Shown: positions 11,390-22,400 of the stretch, one piece after another
Layout: each line of letters starts with the position of its first letter
Position numbering within the stretch: the first letter of the stretch is position 1
From: Heterotrichella gracilis
Lineage: Eukaryota; Sar; Xanthophyceae; Tribonematales; Xanthonemataceae
Assembly (NCBI GenBank): GCA_032358255.1
Contig: JAULBX010015533.1
Span: forward strand, 186,001-250,000
Length of the DNA: 64,000 bases
Reading direction: 5' to 3'
Made by a program: the position numbers and the translations under genes
Notes under the pieces: generated by a model
Told to the model about the DNA's origin: nothing
What the model saw: only the letters and a program-made list of their open reading frames with translations
Database searches by the model: none

Positions 11390-12384
11390 TCATGGTCTCC
11401 TGGGTCAGCAAGCCCAACGCACCTCCTGACAGAGAGCGCAGATGTGTGGGGGAGTTGATGGCGTTTCAAGTCAGATGCCATGCAGCTGTGCATGAGGTGA
11501 ACCCCAACATGGCATATACCTATGGTTTCATGCCATGCGCATGTGGTGATGAGGGCATGGGGCTGATCGTGAGTGGGTGGGTGCTCAGGGGCACCGCACT
11601 GAGTCAGGGCATCCAAATTTGTTCATCCGCAGACATTTGATCTTTCCCAAAGGCTGTGCTTTCTCCCAGCGGCATGGTTGCAGAAACGGACGGCTGCAGT
11701 TACATGAATGGTGCACGTGCAAGTATCACAGTGATAACATGGAACAGCCGCATCAATTGAGTTTACAGTGCGTGCACCCATTGCTGCACCTAAAACAGCC
11801 TACAGTTAGGGTTTATCCACCACTTGCACAGCGTCACGATTGGTGGCAAATTTGCAACCACTGACCCTGCACGTGTGAAAAGAATGAATACTGTACACGA
11901 GGAGCCCCTAAGCTAGAGGGCAATGTTTTCTGTAAAAACAAACTAGCCAATCAATGTGGCGTGATTTGTTCGTGCTGCACGACCGTGCTGGCCGGCCATT
12001 GTCTGCCATTGTGTTTGGTAGCCTAGGCTCCTGTACCACTTCTGGCCGCCACGTGGCGTGCCACAGCCCCTCCCATTGCGCTGGCTGGACAGGCATATCT
12101 GGCAGGGGGAGGCAGCTCACCTAGGCTGATCAGCGGGTCACCCATTGACAACCACAATTTTTTGCGGGAGAGATGCAAATGATATCAAGCTAATTTATTC
12201 TCCCCACTGCGGCAAGCAAATAACGCACGGGGGTTCTTATGCCATATGATACAAGATGATACACACCCTGGTCCGGCCAGAGGCCCCCGCTCTGCCTTTG
12301 TGCGCTCCCTTTCCTTGCCCTTTCTTGAATCCGTTTTGGTGATGTTGGCATACACTCTGCCTGGGCATCTCCCAGGAAGCCTCC
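11390..12384. other. Intergenic region, no gene recognised
   Basis: This stretch lies between the 3' ends of thioredoxin (+) and the F-box/LRR gene (-). I see no coding exon, RNA gene or clear repeat apart from short TAGGGTTT phrases. The two genes converge here, so both 3' ends should fall in or near it. Confidence 0.4.
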
Positions 12385-12840
12385 CTACTTGGTCATTCAC
12401 CAGGTAATGGCAGGTGCTGGCATGCAGGTCCCGAGGCGCATGCGCCGCCATGGCCTCAGTGCAAGGCGCTGGTCCAGCACCCTGCCAGCCCCTCCACGAC
12501 CAGGCCCTGGCACTTTACCATGCTCCAAAAGCTCAGCCTGGATGAGCCAGCTTGGTTGCTCGGTCGCAAACTTCTGGTCTCCAGGAGAGTTTGTCACGAC
12601 TGTCGGCTGATCAGTAGTCCAGGTCGTGGCAGGTGCTGACATGCATCGCCTGGGGCGCATCCACCGCCATGTTCATGGTCTTGCTGGTGTAGCTTGGCGG
12701 CTGCTCGCCCTGGTCTTGATTGATCATCTGCCCCAGGAGAGGTCTGAAAAGCAAGATTCAGTAGTCCAGGTAGTGGCAGGTGCTGACATGCAGCCCCTGG
12801 GGCGCGTTCACCGCCATGGCAAGCACCCGCGCCAGCCCCT
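12385..12840 (-). repeat. Three decayed-to-intact copies of the F-box/LRR terminal exon end
   Basis: Read on the minus strand, the last codons of the F-box/LRR gene (APQGLHVSTCHYLDY then stop at 12758) are followed by a second copy (APQAMHVSTCHDLDY, stop at 12611) and a third, more diverged copy near 12395-12480 (APRDLHASTCHYLV). The offsets are about 147 and 219 bp. The extra copies lie beyond the stop codon, so they are probably 3' UTR. They match the pattern of exon-edge duplication seen elsewhere in the window. Confidence 0.88.
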
Positions 12841-15800
12841 CCACACCCAGCCCCTGGCACTTGCCCACGTTCAAAAACCCTAGCCGGGGTGCACAGGCCA
12901 GCAGGTGCGACACCGATTCGAGTGTCACCCGGGGCACATGGAACAGCTCCAGGGTGGTCAGCCTGTCCCCCATGCCGTCTGCCAGGGCCCTGATGCCTGC
13001 GTCGGAGATTCCCACGCAGTAGGAGGCGTAGATCTGCTCCAGGAAAGGGCACTGCGTGAGGGTCTGCAGGCCCTGGTCGGAGATGGTGGAGCAGTGGCGC
13101 ACCTCCAGGCGGGTGATCAGCCTGCAGACCACCGGGAGGACCACATTCAAACACACAAATGCTAAAAGAGAGCGTCATGGGAGGAGGGTAGGTATAATTC
13201 AGACAGTGTGTACCGCTATGACATGGAATTGCTCCGCACTTTAAGTACTGCAGGCAGCAGGTTTGGTGTGAGCACAACAACGTGATCCCATGCAGCATTG
13301 CAAGCTCTCATCAACCATGACAACGGGGGTCTTTGCTGCCTGGTTCCTGCGTACCTGCAGCTAGCTGCAATGCGCTTTGCCGCCAAGTCCGCTGAGAACA
13401 GCAGCCCCTTGACGCTCAGGCTGCGCAGGTTGGGGGTGCGGGCCAGCACCTGGCACACCGCTCCCTCAGTGGCATTGGTGGAGTCGATGGCCAGGGTGTG
13501 GAGCTGGTCTAGGGCTGAAGCGGGGACCAGGGCCAGCTTCTGCACCCCCTTGTCCGTGACCGACTTCATACCTGCAGCGGAAAATTGGTGATATTCATTT
13601 ATAACATTCTACATTAAATTACAACTAGTAACATCCATCAGTAACATCCGTTGGAACGCCTTTTGCATGTTTGTTTGTTTGTTTGTTTATAACATCCGTT
13701 AATAATATATCCGTTTCCCCTGACTTCAGATAAGGGTATGGTTTGTGAATGTGCACATACAATAAAACTTCCCGATGCAACGTGCAACTTTATGAGCTCC
13801 ATGTAAGTCCTCGGAACGCCACAGAACCCCCCGCTGATCAGGCAAAGTCACAGTTACCTGAAATGACGAGGTGCTGCAGCTGCGTGCAGTGCTTTGCGAT
13901 GGTGTCCAGCGCGGCGTCCGTTGCTTGTGTGGACTGCGCATCAAACCTGGCTCTGGGGGACCGGATCGTGTAGCTGAGGCCAGAGATCTCCAGGATGAGG
14001 GTCTTCAGGCTCCTGCAGCCCTTGGCCACTGCTGTGATGCCTGCGTCCCCTGCATAGGTGTGCTCAAGGCACAGCTCCTGCACACCACATGGAACCTTCA
14101 CAACTTGTATGGGTTGCTGACGCTAGTAAGTGGACAGGTGTTTTATACTATTCACACAACAATCAAGAGAAGGCCAGCATGTCATCATAGTGGCCATTAA
14201 GAGGGCAATGGTTGCAGTGAGAGAGATATTGTAACAGATCGGAGCAATTTGGACGCATGTGTACCTTGCATGTATCTGACTGTGAAATGCAGTAGATTAC
14301 TACAAAGACAGTGATGGTGGCAATTATGCTGTACGCTGAAAAGGCAAATCGCAACTGGAGTTGAAGGACAGCCTCACCTCCAGTTTTGTGCACCTTGTGG
14401 CAAGGGCCTTCAGCGTGACGTCAGTGATGTCTGTGTGCTTCAGAGTCAAGCTGGTCAGGCTGTGGCAATGCTGGATGACTGTGGTCATGCACCGGTCGTC
14501 AATCACACCCACTTCCAGGTTCTGCTCAGATATGTGCAGCTCCTGCAGGGGAAAAGGTTGAATCGGGTGACTGGATTGCATGGGTGCAGACCCCCCAGAA
14601 TTGGCCCTGTACAATACCTTCACCACCGGCGTTGTCTCTGCAACACACAAATCCAACATGCGATCCAATCACCAACAAGAATTTGAATGCAAGTCTTAAA
14701 GGGTAACTTCCAACCCTACATCAACAAACTGTCTCCATGCTTGCAAGAAAGCACCCCAAGCACACATTGCTGCCCTGCTTTGCATCCCCACCTTGAGTTT
14801 CTTGCAGTTGTTTGCCAGGGCGATGGCTGCCGCGTACCCAAACTGGTCCCCCCCCAGCAGGTGCTGCTCCCACAGCAGCAGGTCACCCAGGCGCCTGGCG
14901 GCAACCAGGTGAAAGTGCTCCATGAGCGTGCAGGTCTCAAGGACAGTGATGATGGCGTGCTCAGAGATCTGCGGCAAGGACGTTCTGATTAGCTCACCAG
15001 TGTTGGTATATTACACGATTTGTTGGGAAATAGGGTGTCGATGCTGACTTTTGTTTGTGAAAGTGGTACCTGATGGGCATGGTTAGATGTGCACCATGCT
15101 AACTTGTGCCACCAGATGGACCCGCTCCATCAGTGTGCAGGTCTCACGGGCCACAATCTCAGAGATATGCGCCCACGCCAACTATAATCAGTACAGTTTG
15201 ACCCAGGCGTGCATGGTGCGGGCGCCGCACCAAAATACGTGTTCCTTCTGTGTTACCAAGCCTTTGACTGATCACATTGCCTCTATATCATCGACCCTTT
15301 GCTTTCACAACCGGTGCAAGGTTGTGCGACATCTCCGAGATGGCATGCATGGCCCACATTAATGCAAATGGCCCACATTAATGCAAATGGCCCACATTAA
15401 TGCAAATGGCCCACATTGATGCAAATGGCCCACATTAATGCAAATGGCTATAGCTACACTGTCCCAAAAAAGCTCCTCTGCGCATGGCCTGCTTTGCAAG
15501 GCAACGCGCGAAAGGTTCTCTCAAGTCGCGCCTTACCTCCGCACAGTCATCCAGGGTGAGGGACGTCAGCCTGGGGCATTGCTGGGCAAGCAGCGTGAGC
15601 CCATCGTCCGTCACCTTGTTGCAACGCAGCAGTGCTAGCTTCCTGCAGAGGGCAGCACGGGTGGCGGTTGGTGAATGCCAGTACAATGAATGAATTTGAA
15701 CAACCACATGCGGCAACGTGGGGTCCACATGGGACGTCGCAATCCTGCACTGCACTGGGGTAACTAAAAAGCGCTCCATGCTTGGCAGACTACTGAGGTG

Positions 15801-18568
15801 GTGTGACCAGACTGGGTGCTGGCATTGAATAGTTCAATGCACACCGTGCAATATGACTGACCAACAATAGAGAGCTGCCTCAAAACAACAGCCCATTGTG
15901 TCCAAGTTTATGCCCGCCATTACTAGGGTACCCACAGTTAGAGTCAGGGTTCAGGGTGTGTAGCTGCCCCCGACGTGGCCGCAGTTGGGGCTTAGGGTTA
16001 AGGGTTCAGCGCTGCACTGTCGCGGCCTATACAAATTTCAATACAGTGTATGAGGGCTGAGGGTCAGGGCTTGCACCTGAGGTGGCTGCAGTTCTGCGCC
16101 ACGACCTTGATGCCCATGTCTGTGACCGCGTCGCAGTAGAACTTGTGGTCCAGGTCAAACAGGCACTCCTGGCCACCGCTGTTGCCCAGGGTGAGCTCCT
16201 CGAGGAAGGGGCACTGCTCAGACAGCCTGCGGGGCATTAGGGTTTTGTTTGTCGTACTAGGGTTTAGTTTGTTGTGCCCAGGGTGAGCTCCTCGAGGAAG
16301 GGGCACTGCTCAGACAGCCTGCGGGGCACAGGGGGCAAGCTGGGGGTGCATGTCTCTTGCCTTGAAAGTTAACATTACGACTTGATGCTCCAGAACTATA
16401 ATACCATACATTCATTGATGTTGCATGCAGCTCCAGCTGGTGCTCCAACAGCCAATGAACGACATGTGACAGGAATAAGTCTTGTTGAATGTTGCCAGAA
16501 TGAGGTCGTCCATCTTCGCCGGCCCCTCCACCACAATGTCCTAGGGTTTAGGGTTCAGACTTCATTTGGGAATCAATTGTGTGTCCCGATGCGCACCCAC
16601 CTTGCCAGGATGAGGTCGTCCAGCTTTGCCAGCCCCTCCACCACATTCACCACCGTCACGCTGCGCAGCCCCTCACCGACCTGGTGCCACAGGGACAGCA
16701 GGCAGTAGCGGTCTTCGTATGCCAGCTGGGGGGCGCGGGAGCGCCAGGGGCCAATGGGGCGCAGCCAGCTGGCGGTGCCGTCGTCGGTGGCTGTTAAGGG
16801 AAATTAACACATCTGCTGAACAGTACAATATGCAACCAACAAAATCAAATCACGTATCCAGCACAAGAGACTAGGTATCCAGCCTGTCGGTGCCCAAAGC
16901 ATGCTTGTCAATAGAGGTAATAGCAGGCAAATGATCCCCAGGGGGAGGCGCACCCACCTCTGCGCGTGGGCAGGCTGGTGGTGCGTGCGATGGCGGTGCT
17001 GCCATCCCCGCTGCCCAGGTCATGACACACTGTGGCGCAGCGCAGCGACCGGTACAGCTTGCGCTGGGTGCCAACTGGCGCGTGGGGGAGGGTGAGGTCA
17101 AGCCTGGTGGCCCGCCTGCAGTGGTACAGAGGGGGTTGTTGTTGTTGTTGTTATGGGGTGGTGGTGCCAGGAGGCGTGTTGCCAGCTCATGTGTGTGCAT
17201 GAGTGCAGCACAATCAACTCTATGGCTTTAATGTGCGGCGGGCATTGAGCGGGTGGGCCACCATAGGGTTGGTATATCAGGCATGCCCCCACAGCCCTGG
17301 GTGAGGGGTTTGCCGTTCAGGTGGTGCAGTAATACTTCCGGCCTACTGCAGTAGAGCGTTTATGTGCCCACTAATGACATGCAACCTCTATAGGTTGACC
17401 CACCTCACGGGTACCGACACCAGGCCTATCACCAAAACCCTACGCGAGGGTTTTCTTCGCAGGGTGCGGTCCCACCCCCAACAAGGGTTTCCATGCGCGC
17501 CCTCGGCCTACCTGCAGTACGTCGCCACATACTTAATCGCCATGGGGAGGTAGGTGAGCAGCTGGGATCCCAGCTCATCCACTTCGCTGCCCCAGGGAAG
17601 CAGCAGGTAGGACTGCAGGCGGGACACAAAGGCAAAGTCCTCAACACTCACCACCTCCTTCTCAGATAACGCGCCCTGCGGAGAAAAAGTGCGGTTGGAG
17701 GCAGTGGCATTTGGTGGGGTTGGGTGTGTGTGGAGTGGACCCTACATACACCCTTTTAACCATACTGTCTACCGGTCAGGAGCGACCCGACCAGCTCAAA
17801 GTCCACTCTGTTCTCTACCAGTCCTTGGACCAGCCCTGGTTTGCAAGTATGGATAAAAAGAGTCCTTTGGGTTGTTTTGGTGCAAGTCTAGGTGCAGCCA
17901 GCGCTTAAGTAGAGCAGGGCGTCCGGTGGCACGTTAGTGGTAGCGAGGCACACGCATGCATGCATATGCAAACGGTGTCATATCACCAACACGTTTTGTA
18001 GGGCTGTAACGCTTCGCATAAGGATAAAAGAGCTGCCTGATAGTGGCGCGGCGCAAACGGTGAAGGCGTGCACGACAATAGCCCCCGTGGCAAGGTCGCC
18101 TGCAGGTGACAGGTGCAACTTCACGCAGGTATCGCCACGATCCCACACCACGCAGCAGGAGTGCCACTGAATGAAACAAGTATGGAATACATGTGCTGCT
18201 GTGATCGCACCGATCGAGGACGTACATCGAGCGCGACAGCGCAAAACCCCGACACAAGCCTGTCGTGTGGTACCCCCCGTGCAGCGGATTGGTACCCACG
18301 CCCAAACCCCTGTAGTCACCCAGTCCCTTTTCAAAGTGGGTTGCGCACTTTGTCACCCAACAACGCAGCGCTTGGTGCTTGCCTGCCCACGGCGCATACC
18401 CTAACGTACCCTGGCCAGTCGCTGGAAGCCCTTGTTGACAACACAGCACACGGCGCACTCCGACACGCTGAGCCGCTTGAATATGGTTTCGGCCACGCCC
18501 TCCGGCAGGTCAAAAAGGTGTATGTCGGGTGGGGCATTTGCATCGGGAGCGGGCTGTGCGACCTCCAT
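12758..18568 (-). CDS. F-box / leucine-rich-repeat protein
   Basis: Eleven exons (18410-18568, 17512-17675, 16958-17115, 16601-16790, 16077-16226, 15537-15642, 14792-14968, 14378-14542, 13858-14077, 13355-13571, 12758-13121) join in phase to 689 residues. Residues about 15-53 form an F-box (LFDLPEGVAETIFKRLS, then a Cys/Val-rich helix), the SKP1-binding module of SCF ubiquitin ligases. From the fifth exon on there are cysteine-type LRRs of the AMN1/FBXL kind, such as KLALLRCNKVTDDGLTLLAQQ and HCSTISDQGLQTLTQCPFL. It probably selects substrates for ubiquitination; the substrate is unknown. The 735-bp first intron separates F-box and LRR parts. Four exon-edge duplications lie within or beside this gene. 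It is divergent from RRN3, sharing an 837-bp promoter region. Confidence 0.88.
13667..13690. repeat. TTTG microsatellite in an intron
   Basis: Five to six TTTG units lie in the intron between the 13858-14077 and 13355-13571 exons of the F-box/LRR gene, within a patch that repeats the phrase TAACATCCGTT. Confidence 0.8.
15112..15166 (-). repeat. Diverged copy of the 5' edge of an F-box/LRR exon
   Basis: On the minus strand this intronic segment would read ISEIVARETCTLMERVHLVA, a diverged copy of the start of the 14792-14968 exon (ISEHAIITVLETCTLMEHFH). No further exon sequence follows. It lies about 200 bp upstream of the true exon in transcript order. Confidence 0.75.
15349..15447. repeat. 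Five tandem 19-bp repeats containing ATGCAAAT
   Basis: The unit ATGGCCCACATTAATGCAA occurs five times head to tail, with one substitution (TTGATG for TTAATG), in the intron between the 15537-15642 and 14792-14968 exons of the F-box/LRR gene. Each junction creates the octamer ATGCAAAT. Confidence 0.95.
16181..16328 (-). repeat. Duplicated splice-acceptor edge of an F-box/LRR exon
   Basis: The 5' part of the 16077-16226 exon with its acceptor (16181-16236) is repeated at 16271-16328 almost identically, sharing CAGGGTGAGCTCCTCGAGG and GGGGCACTGCTCAGACAGCC. Between them lie TTAGGGTTTTG and CTAGGGTTTAG phrases. The upstream copy keeps an acceptor, so it is a potential decoy. Confidence 0.9.
16498..16655 (-). 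repeat. Duplicated 3' part of an F-box/LRR exon
   Basis: The 3' end of the 16601-16790 exon (16604-16655) is repeated in the following intron at about 16496-16543, sharing ATGAGGTCGTCCA and CCCCTCCACCACA. A CTAGGGTTTAGGGTTCAG tract separates the two copies. Confidence 0.85.
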
Positions 18569-19405
18569 TGTCTTCCGCTCACAGCGCTGTGTTGGCCCCC
18601 TGTGTGTACTTCTAGCCACTGCCCAAAACCCCTGTGGAAGAACGAAGGAGCAGGCTAGACTGGGTGCGGCCCCACACCTGTGGATAAGCAAGGGCAAGAA
18701 GGATAGCCCAATGGTGGAGCCCACTCACTGCCTAGAAACTGTGTGGCGTGCTTTAGGCGTAAACACGGGCTCCAAACCTTTTGGCGCTAGGTTGCACTGC
18801 TTTTCGGGAGGCTTGGTCCCCAATCCCCGTCATCTCTGGGGATTCATCTAGGGACTCTGTGTCTCGAAATTGCGGGTGCGGCGCAAAACCTTTTTTTTGG
18901 CCGACACACTACGAGGTTTAAACACTCCAGACACAACACTGGCGCCCACTTCATCACCCAGGGACGACTGTGCTTTTTCATACTCCCTGTACTGCCTGTG
19001 TTCCGTTGCTCACTCGTTCTTGGCGTCGTGGGAACCACCAGAAAGTTCCAATCGGTGCTGCAAGGTTACCCATACCAGCGTGCTCGCCATACAAAACACA
19101 GCCAATTGGAACCCCTTCTGTAGAGGAATACTTTGGCCCTTCCTTGCTCTCGTCAGCTGTCTCTAGCCAGCTCCCTAGCACACAGGCACTGGCAGCCCAC
19201 AAACCATGTGAGTAAGCAACCAGGGCGTGCAGCGAGATGTCTGTGCGAAAAGGGAAGAGGAAAGGAACGTCCTTCTCTGAACAACCACCAGGTGAGGTGC
19301 AATCCACTAATAAGACCACCTGCGTGCTACCTGGATCGCTTGAAACCTTCTTAAACAGGTCCAATTATAGTTCAAGTGACCTTGGTTTGGTCACACCCGC
19401 CACTT
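18569..19405. promoter_or_regulatory. Divergent promoter region, F-box/LRR / RRN3
   Basis: This 837-bp spacer separates the start codons of the F-box/LRR gene (-) and RRN3 (+). No coding segment is supported and no strong TATA box was seen. The promoter role is inferred from arrangement. Confidence 0.4.
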
Positions 19406-22400
19406 ATGTTCTTTGGTGCTGCAGCCACCGCTGCAAACGGGCACGATGCCGACGTCAAGGAGCTGCTTCGTGACTTCGTCAGGGCTGCGTTGGAACAAAA
19501 GGCGAAGCAGGGAAAGAGCGAGCAGTACGACAAGTGAGTTGGGGTGGGGTCGGCCGTGGTTGCCAGAATACGCTGCAACGCATGGGTGCAAGCCTGTTTT
19601 CTAGCCACCTAAGCTGGCGAGATAAAATAAACGCTGTTTCTGACCCTTCCAGGCGTTGTTTAAGCAATCCACTCCAGGTTTCCCTTATGCATGCATATAC
19701 AAAACCCTAATACCCTTACACCAGTACCCTCTCAAACTCAGAGTGGGCCACAGCCTGTGGGTGCACATCGTTCCCTTAGGGTAAAGCTTGCGCTTACTAG
19801 TACTGCAAACCCAGCCTCCCTTCCTGTCCCCCTCTCCCCCCTGTGCCCACCCATCGCCACCACCACCACCGCCACCCATATCCGCACCCACCTCCATCCA
19901 CACCTCCACCCACACCTCCCACCCACCCCCACCTCCACCTCCACTCCAGGATCCTGGCCGAGGTGCAGCGGCAGGGCAGCGCCCCCGGGCGCGACGACGC
20001 CTTTGCTCGCGACATCCTGTGCGCCCTGACCGCCAGCGTGTCGCTCATCAAGGAGAAGGAGCATAAGGAACTGGTCAATGCGCTGCTCAACACGCGGCTG
20101 TGGGGGTGGCCAAAGGTGGGGGGTGGGGCTGGGCCAGTCAGCGCGCTGCTCAATAGGTGGCTGTGGGGGTGGCCAGGGGGGTGCGGTGGGGTGTGGCGGG
20201 ATGGGGTATGCAACGTGCTTGCAGCGCTTAAAAAACTTGAAGGCTGCGGCGTACCGACACAGCATGTCAACGCCAGCCCCTAGGCAGTGCCTGTTCAACA
20301 TGCACCCGTACCCCCACTCCATATAACCCCTCCCTTTGGCCCCCAGGCTGTGCGTCCTGCCCTCCTGCACGCCATAATCCTTTACTCCCCTTGCCCCCTC
20401 TTCAGGCTGTGCGCCCTGCCCTCCTGGAGTTCCTCTCCCACTTCACCCTGGCGCACGGCTCCATGCTCTACTTCTCCCTGCAGCTGCTGGTGTCGAGTCT
20501 CATACCCCCCCCTGGCGCCCTCCCCCCTGACGATCCGCAGCAGGGGTGGGTGGCGCCTGAGGAGTGGGTGGTCTTCATGGGGGAGGTGATAGCGGTGCTG
20601 GAACGGGTAGGTGTCGGCGAGGGGTAAAGTTTGGAGGAGGGGCGGGTGGAGCGAAATGTTGGTCCAGTGGGCCTTGTGGGGACGTGAAGTGCGGCGGGGG
20701 TACATGTTTTGCCTGATTACACTATATGGTAGGTCGGCAAACACATGTAATCAAGTGCATGAGGCGATAGTGGTGGTGGAGGGGGTTGTGATTGCTGTAT
20801 CGCAGCTGGGGTGTCTACTGTTTTAGGGTTCACCACTGAAGCACACTTCCAGTACAATTGCACGAGTGATCCCTAAAAAGCCACCTTCCTTCATATCCGG
20901 GTCCCTCACGCCGACCAAAACCCTACAAACCAAGCCAAAATTCTGCTGCAGATCCTGTCTCTCATGCCCATCGCCGCCCCCAAGCTGGTGCCCCTGCTGG
21001 TCAAATATAAACCCTACAACACCCCAATTAAAACCTTACAAATCTGCTGCAGATTCTGTCGCTCATGCCCATCGCCGCCTCCAAGCTAGTGCCCTTGCTG
21101 GCCAAGTCCATGCCCCACAAGGGGCGGGACCGCCACACCCACGCCGCCTACCTGACAGCGCTGTTTCGCCTGGCGGAAGGCGGCGCCGCCAACACCCTAG
21201 CAGACCCTATCCTGGGTGAGGTGGTCAAGCAGCTGCTGGCCATCGATGTGGACATTGAGTGGAATAAGCTGCCAGGGGTGGTGCACCAAGGGGAGGAAGA
21301 GGAGGAGGAGGAGGAAGAGGAGGTGGACATCTTCGAGCTGGAAGGTTGGTGGGGTGGTGGTGGTGATGGTGGTGTGGGTGTGGGGGTGCGATGGTGGGGT
21401 AAATGGAATGTTAGGGAGGGGAAGGGAGGGGGGGGGGAGGCAGTTCGTTATCGATGTTGACATGGAGTCGAACAAGCTGTCAGGGGTGGTACATCAAGGG
21501 GAGGAGGAAGGGGAGGTGGACATCTTTGAGCTAGAAGGTGGGTGGGTGGGTGGGTGGGTGGGGATGTGCCATGGGGACGAATGGTGGTGGGGAATGGGTG
21601 GTGGCGAGCGATGGGGATGCGTACATGGGGGTGGCAAATCTACCAGCCAATAACTTCTCCCACCTGGCAGCTTTGCTACATGGGCAGGACTGTACATGCG
21701 CCGGTCTATGCACATGCCCGTCTTGGCACATGCGCTGCCATGCATAGGCGGCCACATGCGCCGGCGCTGGCCTACCTGTGCGCTGTGCCGACCGTTACAT
21801 GCACCAGCGGCCCAGGGCAGAGAGAGCGCGGTGAGCCAAGTGGGGTGGGGTTTGGTTCTCAGGGTGTGGTGTATCACGACCCACACTCTCATGTTCACAG
21901 CTTAAACCCTTCTCACACCCTCCTCAAACCCTGCACACACCGCACCAAGCCTTCCTCAACCCATTCGGCTGCAGAGTTGAATTCAGTCCCAGTCTAAAAC
22001 TATGTTTTGAAACCTTTCCGCTGTGCTTCAGGTATGAAGGAGCTTCATCTGACCAATGGGGATGCAGGTGAGGGTGAGGCGGGTCCCCACCAAGGGGAGG
22101 AGGAGCGGCATCGCGGGGGTTGGGAGGGGACCATTGGGTCAGAGGAGGTGGGTGTGGCTAGGTTTAGGGTCTGGGGTTTGGGGTTGGAGGAGGTGGATGT
22201 GGCTGGGTTTAGGGTTCAGGATAGGAGGAGATGGGTGTGGCTGGGTAGGGAGCGGGGTGAGTGTGAATGTGAACATGGGACGGGAGGAGAGGTTGCAATG
22301 CCAACACTGGACAGGGCTGGTCTGTTAATACCTGAGGGTGGCTGTTTCAGGCTGCGACGGTATTCGCATCATTGTTACTTTGGAGCCAGCACCTGTGCTA

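Noticed and set aside
14615-14650. A 20-base mini-exon in the F-box/LRR gene between the 14792 and 14378 exons
   Set aside because: In the required phase it contains a stop; the two flanking exons join directly in phase 0.
15349-15447. CRISPR-like array
   Set aside because: Head-to-tail 19-bp repeats with no spacers, inside an intron of a eukaryotic gene.
22032-22067. A 36-base RRN3 mini-exon (GMKELHLTNGDA)
   Set aside because: It has good splice sites and follows exon 4 in phase, but its end does not match the phase of the next exon, so it was not placed in the model.
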